DNA from: Gemmatimonadota bacterium
Lineage (GTDB): Bacteria; Gemmatimonadota; Gemmatimonadetes; Longimicrobiales; Gaopeijiaceae
Assembly: GCA_007121555.1 (NCBI GenBank)
Contig: SKKH01000275.1
Span: forward strand, 1 to 39,801
Reading direction: 5' to 3'
DNA: 39,801 bases
Part shown: one piece after another, positions 34,159-39,801 of the stretch
How the letters are laid out: every line of letters begins with the position of its first letter
Numbering within the stretch: the stretch's first letter is position 1
Translations under genes and position numbers: made by a program
The notes under the pieces: generated by a model
Told to the model about the DNA's origin: nothing
Databases searched by the model: none
Seen by the model: the letters and a program-made list of their open reading frames with translations, nothing else

Positions 34159-35439
34159 ATGGCGGTCAAGGTACCACTCAAGAAAGCGGGGGCCCGCCCA
34201 GGGCTCCGGGGACGGTTCATGGTGAAGCAGCAGGAGACAGTGGCGACGGACCGGAACGAGGCCGGTCAGGGGAACGGAACGTCCGGGGTTCATGCCCCCG
34301 AGAGCGAAGGGAACGGTGCGAGCCGTGCCCCCACAGGATCCGACTCGGATTCCGAATCCCGCCTCCATCTCCTGGGTCTCACCCCCAGGGAGCTGGACAC
34401 CCGGATCCGTGATCACATGGCCTCCCGAAACCAGCCCGGATACCGGGTGGACCAGGTCCGCCGCTGGGTCTACGGGCACGAGGCCGAGCGATTCGACGAC
34501 ATGACGAATCTTCCTCTGGAGGAACGGGAGGCCTTGAAACAGTCCTTCCGCCTGGACGAACCCCTCACCCATACGGTATCCAGGTCCTCGGACGGAACCG
34601 CGAAACACCTCTGGGAACTCCACGATGGGGAGCTGGTGGAGTCGGTCCTGATCCCGTCCGGAGACCGGCTCACCCTCTGCATCTCCTCGCAGGCGGGCTG
34701 CGCCATGGGCTGCACCTTCTGCGCCACCGGTTGGGGTGGATTCTCCCGGCAGCTCTCCGCCGCCGAGATCGTGGCCCAGTACCGGGGGTCGCTCCGGTGG
34801 GCCATCGAGGAAGGGTACGGAGAGATCTCAAACGTCGTCTTCATGGGAATGGGGGAACCGCTGGCGAACCGGAAGGCGGTCCACCCCACCCTCACGATCC
34901 TGAATGCCGGATTCGGGCTCGGGGCCCGGCGGATCACCGTCTCCACAGTGGGGGTGGTCCCGGGGATCCGGGAGCTTGCAACTCGGCCGGAGCAGTTTGG
35001 ACTGGCCGTCTCCCTTCATTCGCCGGTCGAGGACCTGCGGGCGGAACTGATCCCCCTGGAAAAGCGCTACCCCCTGCCCGACCTCATGGCCGCCCTCCGG
35101 GAGTTCCGCGATGCGGGGGGCCGGCGGATCACCTTCGAGTACACGATGATCCGCGACGTGAATGACGCCGAGACGTTGGCGCCCCGGCTCGCCGAACTGG
35201 CCCTGGAACTCAGGGCCTTCGTCAACCTGATCCCCTTCAATCCGATCCCCTACCAGGACTGGCTCCCTTCCCGGCCGAAGACCGTGGAGATGTTCAGGAG
35301 CACTCTGGAAAAGGCCGGTGTGGCGGTGGCGGTGCGGGAGCCCAGGGGCCGGGACATCGACGCCGCCTGCGGTCAGCTCAGGGCCAACGCCCTCGTCCAG
35401 ATCGAGGGGAAGTCCCGTCCCCGGGCCGGCTCCACCTGA
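34159..35439 (+). CDS. rlmN: 23S rRNA (adenine-2503-C2)-methyltransferase RlmN
   Basis: This 426-residue radical SAM enzyme methylates A2503 of 23S rRNA and A37 of some tRNAs. The iron-sulfur cluster cysteines are C181, C185 and C188 in CAMGCTFC. C174 (TLCISSQ) matches E. coli C118, and C404 (DIDAACGQL) matches the methyl-carrying C355. FMGMGEPLAN is the SAM-binding GGE-like motif. About 45 Gly/Ser/Asn/Glu-rich residues precede the conserved start near residue 68. I keep the ATG at 34159, with an AAAGGGG site 8 nt upstream; an ATG at 34219 is possible. It converges on lepB. Confidence 0.96.
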   Translation: MAVKVPLKKAGARPGLRGRFMVKQQETVATDRNEAGQGNGTSGVHAPESEGNGASRAPTGSDSDSESRLHLLGLTPRELDTRIRDHMASRNQPGYRVDQVRRWVYGHEAERFDDMTNLPLEEREALKQSFRLDEPLTHTVSRSSDGTAKHLWELHDGELVESVLIPSGDRLTLCISSQAGCAMGCTFCATGWGGFSRQLSAAEIVAQYRGSLRWAIEEGYGEISNVVFMGMGEPLANRKAVHPTLTILNAGFGLGARRITVSTVGVVPGIRELATRPEQFGLAVSLHSPVEDLRAELIPLEKRYPLPDLMAALREFRDAGGRRITFEYTMIRDVNDAETLAPRLAELALELRAFVNLIPFNPIPYQDWLPSRPKTVEMFRSTLEKAGVAVAVREPRGRDIDAACGQLRANALVQIEGKSRPRAGST

Positions 35440-35448
35440 ACGCCCAGA

Positions 35449-35468
35449 AGGCTGTGGAAGAAGTAGAG
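35449..35468 (+). repeat. 20-bp short repeat, possible degenerate copy 3
   Basis: This copy matches copy 1 at 16 of 20 positions, lies 10 nt past the rlmN stop, and has the same orientation. The match is weak enough to be chance. Nothing else is seen in the 79-nt gap between rlmN and lepB except a GCCGCGCGGC palindrome. Confidence 0.25.
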
Positions 35469-35518
35469 GGACCATCCATGGGGAAGGGGGGCGAGCCGCG
35501 CGGCCTTGGTCCGGGTCG

Positions 35519-36304
35519 CTACCGGATGCGGTTCCCGATCCGGTCCCAGCGAGCTTCACGAATGAAACGGAACGGGGTGGCCGAGTCCCGATCGTACGAG
35601 TAGTAGAAGAATAGAGCCCGTCCCTCGAGTCGCCATCGCTCGATGAGGCCCCAGTAGCGCGAGTCCAGAGAGAAGTCCCGGTTGTCCCCCAACATGAAAT
35701 AGTTCTCCTCCGGAACCACCAGTGGACCCCAATTATCCCGGGTGGGCGTATATCCGTTCGCGTCCACGTCGTCCACAAGGTGGTCCGCCTGCCAGTCCAT
35801 CCAGGGATGCTGGTCGTCGCCGTCCGGATCATCCCATCGGACCCAGGGCTCATCCTGGGGCTCTCCGTTGAGGTAGAGCTGCTTCTCCCGCATCTGCAGG
35901 GTGTCCCCCGGCATTCCGACCACCCGCTTCACGAGCTTCATCCTCTCCTCGTGAGCCGGATCGAAGACGAGCACGTCCCACCGGCGGGGCTCGGAGTATC
36001 CCGGGGTTCGCGCCAACGTCCCGGGAATCCGGGTGCCCATGGCCACCCGATCCACGATGAGGAAGTCCCCCACCATCAGGGTATCCTCCATGGAGCCGGA
36101 GGTGATGACGAACGTCTGGATCAGGAAGGACCGGATCACCACGAGGAGTACCAGGGTGATGACAATGGACTTGATCCACTCCCCCGCGGTGCCCCAACCC
36201 CCACCTTGTACCTGCCGCTCGGCGGAGGAGCCTCGTCGAGGCCTACCCGACCGTCCCTCCCTCCGTTTCCGGCGGCGCTCCCGCTCTCTTTTCCGGCTAG
36301 CCAC
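35519..36304 (-). CDS. lepB: signal peptidase I
   Basis: This 261-residue membrane serine protease removes signal peptides from exported proteins. A strongly basic N-terminal tail (1-34) precedes one TM helix (about 45-65). Catalytic Ser71 lies in ITSGSMEDTL, and the general base Lys126 lies in KLVKRVVGMPGD. YFMLGDNRDFSLDSRYWG is the conserved box E. The start is GTG with GGAG 9 nt upstream. The two TonB receptors, the lipoprotein and the propeller protein in this window would be typical exported proteins, though the lipoprotein needs signal peptidase II instead. Confidence 0.96.
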   Translation of the reverse strand: MASRKRERERRRKRREGRSGRPRRGSSAERQVQGGGWGTAGEWIKSIVITLVLLVVIRSFLIQTFVITSGSMEDTLMVGDFLIVDRVAMGTRIPGTLARTPGYSEPRRWDVLVFDPAHEERMKLVKRVVGMPGDTLQMREKQLYLNGEPQDEPWVRWDDPDGDDQHPWMDWQADHLVDDVDANGYTPTRDNWGPLVVPEENYFMLGDNRDFSLDSRYWGLIERWRLEGRALFFYYSYDRDSATPFRFIREARWDRIGNRIR

Positions 36305-36344
36305 GTGTTACAGCTCCAGCGCTTCGGGTTGGTTCAGCCATCAT
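36297..36344 (-). CDS. possible 15-residue leader peptide overlapping lepB start
   Basis: Two ATG codons preceded by CAGGACGAG open a 15-codon frame. It ends with TAG 8 nt inside lepB, in a different frame. Such overlaps can couple translation. There is no conservation evidence, and an open frame this short is easily fortuitous. Confidence 0.2.
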   Translation of the reverse strand: MMAEPTRSAGAVTRG

Positions 36345-36427
36345 CTCGTCCTGGTGTGGTGGGTCAGGGCTTCGGTGAGGGCCCGAGGGACACGGCGCGC
36401 CGGGGGGTCAGGGCGCTTCCGATCGCC

Positions 36428-36484
36428 GCCACCGCGAATGCGCCGCGTCACCAATGCCGGCGAATCCCCGACTCACCAGACTAG
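36428..36484 (+). repeat. 57-bp dispersed repeat, copy B, overlapping a gene end
   Basis: This copy matches 63-119 at 50 of 57 positions. Its right 12 bases form the last three codons and the stop of the LytR_C gene on the minus strand; the rest is intergenic, upstream of lepB. The upstream flank of the 168-nt gap (36305-36427) holds only the possible lepB leader. Confidence 0.75.
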
Positions 36485-37024
36485 CAGTCTCCGGATGTCC
36501 CACCAATCGGTGGTCTCCCCGGATTGCTCCCCGGGATCCTCTGGTACGTCCAGATCCTCCAGACCGGTCCAATCGGCTCCCAGGATCACCGTGACGTCCA
36601 CGAAGAGGGTGGAGTCCGGCTCCACCTCGACCCCCGTGACTCCCAGCCGGCCCGCTACCGCCCGCGCCGCCGGGCCTCCGTCCGTTCTGGCCAGCACCCT
36701 TGTCGTGGCGTGATCGAAACTGGCGGCATTCCCGTAGTAGACCACGTCGAACCCCTCCGCTCTGAGATGATCCCGGGCGCGGGCCGCCAACCCTGAAACC
36801 CCTGCGCCGTTGAGCACCTCGACTCGGATTCGGTTCCAGGTACTGGGAGGCTCCACATGGACCTCCCGCTCCAGCGTCACCGGAGTGGGGACCTCTCCCG
36901 CGTCATCCAGGAAGTGCGCGCCGAGACTGAGCCCCCCTACGAGGAGAAGGGCCGCACCCACGAAGAGAAGCACCCGGCTGAGACCACGTGACCCGCCTCG
37001 ACTCCGGCCTCCACGGCGACTCAC
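36473..37024 (-). CDS. LytR C-terminal domain protein, single-pass membrane
   Basis: This 183-residue protein has a basic Gly/Arg-rich N-terminus, one TM helix (about 18-38) and a LytR_C domain (IRVEVLNGAGVSGLAARARDHL onward, through the final VTVILGAD strand). The domain often follows LCP ligases that attach polymers to the cell wall. Here it stands alone without the catalytic LCP part. The GTG start overlaps the yqeK stop by 4 nt. YqeK, a LytR-type gene and rsfS commonly run together in bacteria. No rsfS follows here; lepB comes next after a gap holding the 57-bp repeat. The last codons lie inside that repeat. Confidence 0.88.
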   Translation of the reverse strand: MSRRGGRSRGGSRGLSRVLLFVGAALLLVGGLSLGAHFLDDAGEVPTPVTLEREVHVEPPSTWNRIRVEVLNGAGVSGLAARARDHLRAEGFDVVYYGNAASFDHATTRVLARTDGGPAARAVAGRLGVTGVEVEPDSTLFVDVTVILGADWTGLEDLDVPEDPGEQSGETTDWWDIRRLLVW

Positions 37025-37713
37025 GACCGAGCCTCCGGAGCCGAATCAGCCGGACTCATGTTCGGGGCGGTGGTCCGCCCTCGGACGTTCTCCTCCACCG
37101 AGGGGTCGGCCGCGCTCCCGCCGAATCCCTCGGCCAGGAGGCGGTTCCACAGCCCCACACTCTCCGCACGAAGCATGCGGCCCTTCTCCACGGTAGAAAC
37201 GAGCCGTGCGGCGGCCACCTCCCGGAAGACCCGCCCCCGGTCGTGAGGCATCCTCTCGCGCAGCACACGGCGCCATCCGTCTTCGTCCGGTCGACCCGGC
37301 TCGAGGAAATCCGCAGCGAAGAGGCTCAGACCCAGGAGCTTCATCTCAGGGTGTCCGATGGTGTGGTACGCCACGGCCAGGAGAAGCTCGTCGTCGGCGA
37401 CGCCCTCCCCTCTCAGCCGCTCCGCAGCCACGGGTCCGTGGAGGAGGGGACCGGAAAGCTGGGCGAAGTCAGGCGGAGCGCTAGCTCGTAGGCGGTCGGG
37501 CTCCGCGTCTCGAAGTACGTCGTGGAGGAATCCGGCGGCTCGCCATCGAGCCGTATCCGACTCGGCCAGATCCAGGTCCCGAGCCCAGCTTTCCATCAAC
37601 CCGGCGACCCGGGACATGTGCGCCCTGCGCGAAGGGCCGACGGAGGCCCAGGTGGGAAGCTTTCCTCTGGCGGCGGCGAGGATCAGTGGATGCAGCTCGT
37701 CTGTCCCATCCAT
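37021..37713 (-). CDS. yqeK: YqeK-like HD-domain hydrolase
   Basis: This 230-residue HD protein matches YqeK, a symmetric diadenosine tetraphosphatase in Gram-positives. Metal ligands read as H32 (RAHMSRV), H64-D65 (FLHDV), H92 (LHGPVAAE), H117 (YHTIG) and D135 in AADFLEPGR, the last being a YqeK hallmark. The C-terminal 35 residues are polar and probably flexible. It diverges from the NFACT gene and is coupled to the LytR_C gene by a GTGA overlap. Confidence 0.88.
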   Translation of the reverse strand: MDGTDELHPLILAAARGKLPTWASVGPSRRAHMSRVAGLMESWARDLDLAESDTARWRAAGFLHDVLRDAEPDRLRASAPPDFAQLSGPLLHGPVAAERLRGEGVADDELLLAVAYHTIGHPEMKLLGLSLFAADFLEPGRPDEDGWRRVLRERMPHDRGRVFREVAAARLVSTVEKGRMLRAESVGLWNRLLAEGFGGSAADPSVEENVRGRTTAPNMSPADSAPEARS

Positions 37714-37867
37714 CAGGAGGGGGTTCTCCCGATGGCGACTTCAGGGGTTGCGAACACGGTGGATCCAGGTGGGTCGAGGGCTGTGGCTTGCGCGCGCCGG
37801 ACGATAGAGAGACCCGAGGAACGTGTCAAACCCTTACCACGAAGGTTCGATCCCTTACTTTCCCCCC

Positions 37868-39493
37868 ATGGCCATGCGTTGGGATCCACTCGTCACCGCC
37901 GCTCTCGCCCGGGAGCTGGAAGATCGCCTGGAGAGGGCTCGCCTTCGGGCCTTTCTCCTGGATGAAAAGTCTCGACGTGCCCTCTTCTGGTTTCGCGAGG
38001 GCACCCTGGTCCTCGAGATGCACCCCTCGGCCGGATGGATCAGCTGGTTGGAAGCCTCCGAGCCCCTGCCCGGAGCGCGCCCTCTGGCAAGCCGTCTCGT
38101 CTCGGCCCGGGCCCTTCCCGATGAGAGTGCCCTGGTCCTCGGATTCCAACGGGTGCGAGGCCGTGATGAGGGCGTCGAGGTCATGATCGAATGGGTGGGA
38201 AACCGGTGGAACCTGGCCGTGGTCGGATATCGGAGTCGAGTGATCCGTCATGTCCTGGTCTCCCGGGAGGAGCGTGCCCGTTCCCTGACCGTGGGGGCCC
38301 CGTACGAGCCCCCTCCCGGAACCGGGCGGGAGGGCGTCGACGGGGAACTGACCCGCGATCGATGGGAGGCGATCCTGGAGGAGGCCGGCTCCGATCCCGA
38401 CGCCCGGCGGCGAGCGCTTCTGGAGGGCGTGGCCTGGACCTCGTCGCTGAACGTGGACGGATTCCTCGAGGCCGACGGATACGACGCATGGCGTTGGGCC
38501 CTGATCCCGGAGAACTGGTCACCGCTCCTCCTTGAAACCCCACGCGGCCTTCAACCCTACCCCATCTCCCTCTCCCCTCACCCCGAGCGGCGTGTCGACG
38601 GCCTCCTGGAGGCGGTCGGGGAAGCCCGCGCCGCCCAGGAGGAGGACCCTTCCCGGACGCTCCTCCTGCCCCCCGGACTCCTGGACCGCGCCCGAAAGCA
38701 GCTGGGAAGCCTGGAGGGACGGGCCCGAGGGATGGCCCGAGAGCTGGACAAGGCCCGCGATCCAGCCCCCCTCCGGGCCATGGGTGACCTGATCCTGGCG
38801 AGGTACCATCAGGTTCCCCGCGGCACGGATCGTGTCACCCTGGTCGACTTCGAGGGAGAGGAGGTGGAGGTGGAGCTGGATCCGACCCTGCCGCCCCATG
38901 AGAACGCGGAGCGCTTCTACAAGGAGGCGAGCCGGATTGAGCGAGCCCGGGCCGAACTGCCTCGACGGATCGAGAAGGCCCGGAAGAAGGCCGCGCTCTG
39001 GCGAGCCAGGGTGAAAGGGCTCGAGGAGGGGACGGAGGATCAGGCCGAGGTCGCTCGGCTCCTGGGTCCCGACGGCTCCGGTGGAACACGTGGGCAGCAG
39101 GCTCCCGCACTCCCCTACCGGAGCTTCCAGAGCTCGCTGGGGCGCGAAATCCGGGTGGGAAGGGGTGCGAAGGGGAACGACGAACTCACCTTCCACCACT
39201 CCTCGCCCGAAGACATCTGGCTCCACGCCCGCCAGGCGCCCGGAGCCCACGTGATCCTCAGGTGGCAGAGTCGGGAGGCTCCCCCCCGCCAGGACCTTCT
39301 GGAAGCGGCGACCCTGGCCGCGCTCCACTCGGAAGCCCGACATTCGGGTAGTGTCCCGGTGGACTGGACTCGTCGAAAGCACGTTCGGAAGCCCCGGAAG
39401 GCTCCGCCGGGGGCCGTCACCCCCGGTCAGGTCCAGACCGTATTCGTGGAACCGGACTCGACGCTACCCCAACGGCTGACCGGCAGCGAGTAG
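37868..39493 (+). CDS. NFACT-family protein, RqcH-like (ribosome quality control)
   Basis: This protein of 541 residues has an NFACT-N/FbpA-like half (1-230), a helical, coiled-coil-prone middle (about 245-410) and an NFACT-R domain: GREIRVGRGAKGNDELTF and DIWLHARQAPGAHVIL near 435-475. RqcH binds obstructed 50S subunits and adds alanine tails. The Asp-Arg pair needed for tailing in B. subtilis RqcH is not obvious: the best-aligned site reads PDES (84-87), Glu replacing Arg. By-eye alignment here is unsure. I start at the ATG at 37868, where the family normally begins. A GTG at 37823 after GAGG would add 15 residues. Its stop is 5 nt from the trpA stop on the other strand. Confidence 0.87.
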   Translation: MAMRWDPLVTAALARELEDRLERARLRAFLLDEKSRRALFWFREGTLVLEMHPSAGWISWLEASEPLPGARPLASRLVSARALPDESALVLGFQRVRGRDEGVEVMIEWVGNRWNLAVVGYRSRVIRHVLVSREERARSLTVGAPYEPPPGTGREGVDGELTRDRWEAILEEAGSDPDARRRALLEGVAWTSSLNVDGFLEADGYDAWRWALIPENWSPLLLETPRGLQPYPISLSPHPERRVDGLLEAVGEARAAQEEDPSRTLLLPPGLLDRARKQLGSLEGRARGMARELDKARDPAPLRAMGDLILARYHQVPRGTDRVTLVDFEGEEVEVELDPTLPPHENAERFYKEASRIERARAELPRRIEKARKKAALWRARVKGLEEGTEDQAEVARLLGPDGSGGTRGQQAPALPYRSFQSSLGREIRVGRGAKGNDELTFHHSSPEDIWLHARQAPGAHVILRWQSREAPPRQDLLEAATLAALHSEARHSGSVPVDWTRRKHVRKPRKAPPGAVTPGQVQTVFVEPDSTLPQRLTGSE

Positions 39494-39498
39494 TATGG

Positions 39499-39801
39499 TC
39501 AGTCCGCCCGATCCATGCCCTCGCGGAGGCTTCGAAGGAAGGACTCCCCCCCCTTCACTCCCTCGGACTCGAGCCGCTGGACCAGGGCGCTCCCGACGAC
39601 GACGCCATCGGCCACCCCTGCCACCATGCGTGCCTGCTCGGGAGAGGAGATCCCGAAGCCCACGGCGATGGGGAGCGCCACATGGGCCCTCAGCGCCTCC
39701 ACCTCACGTCCGAGGTCTTCCCGCAGATCGGTGCGGGCTCCCGTGACTCCGGTACGAGAGATGTAATAGAGAAACCCTCCACCCCCCTCGGCGACGCGGG
39801 C
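39499..39801 (-). CDS. trpA: tryptophan synthase alpha chain, C-terminal part (cut by window edge)
   Basis: The reading frame is open from the right edge to a TGA at 39499 and gives the last 100 residues of TrpA: GGFLYYISRTGVTGAR, then ALPIAVGFGISSPEQA and VVVGSALVQRLE. GFG and GSA are the phosphate-binding loops for indole-3-glycerol phosphate. The catalytic Glu and Asp lie in the missing N-terminal part. TrpA cleaves indole-glycerol phosphate and channels indole to TrpB. An internal GTG at 39702 is not the true start. The rest of the gene and probably trpB lie to the right of the window. Confidence 0.95.
   Translation of the reverse strand, partial: ARVAEGGGGFLYYISRTGVTGARTDLREDLGREVEALRAHVALPIAVGFGISSPEQARMVAGVADGVVVGSALVQRLESEGVKGGESFLRSLREGMDRAD

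Noticed and set aside
39499-39702. A complete 67-residue protein at the right end
   Set aside because: The frame continues upstream to the window edge with TrpA sequence, so this is a cut trpA and not a small gene.
1-39801. tRNA, rRNA, CRISPR arrays, insertion sequences, prophage or toxin-antitoxin genes
   Set aside because: None found: intergenic gaps are all under 300 nt, and no repeat-spacer pattern, cloverleaf or transposase/integrase motif was visible.

Overview
This 39.8 kb window is GC-rich bacterial chromosome with almost no non-coding space. It carries 28 well-supported protein genes, one of them cut by the right edge. No tRNA, rRNA, CRISPR array, transposase or phage gene was seen. 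Most genes lie on the minus strand. The organism is an inference: a Gram-negative lineage with outer-membrane SusC/SusD and TonB receptors, combined with PgpH, YbeY, YqeK and an NFACT protein, fits Gemmatimonadota or a near relative. There is no 16S gene to settle it.

Layout, left to right. A 57-bp dispersed repeat and a chorismate mutase gene (+) open the window. Minus-strand housekeeping follows: a membrane-anchored lytic transglycosylase, then ribosomal proteins L27 and L21 behind RNase E/G. Next comes a minus-strand acyl-CoA region (about 4.4-12.3 kb): acyl-CoA dehydrogenase, a short RecQ helicase, a small membrane protein, enoyl-CoA hydratase, a two-gene AtuA pair, an acyl-CoA carboxyltransferase and a B12-binding mutase small subunit. 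From 12.3 to 16.6 kb are a large secreted beta-propeller/amidohydrolase fusion and a HAD hydrolase. A plus-strand SusC/SusD pair (16.9-21.3 kb) ends in a strong terminator.

From 34.0 down to 21.5 kb a long minus-strand series reads aspS, phoH, pgpH-like HD protein, ybeY, UbiB-like kinase, meaB-like GTPase, BtuB-like receptor and mutase large subunit, many of them overlapping by 4 nt. The right end holds rlmN (+), lepB, a LytR_C protein and yqeK (-), an NFACT/RqcH-like gene (+) and the 3' end of trpA (-).

The main biological theme is cobalamin-dependent branched acyl-CoA metabolism. The mutase large subunit looks like methylmalonyl-CoA mutase, but at the two substrate-specificity positions it has Phe and Gln instead of Tyr and Arg. 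That is the isobutyryl-CoA mutase signature. Its small subunit is encoded about 9 kb away, fused into an operon with a carboxylase, AtuA proteins and an enoyl-CoA hydratase. A GTPase chaperone and a BtuB-like receptor, a likely cobalamin importer, sit directly upstream of the large subunit. The HAD-SusC-SusD block between the two mutase genes is bounded by short direct repeats.
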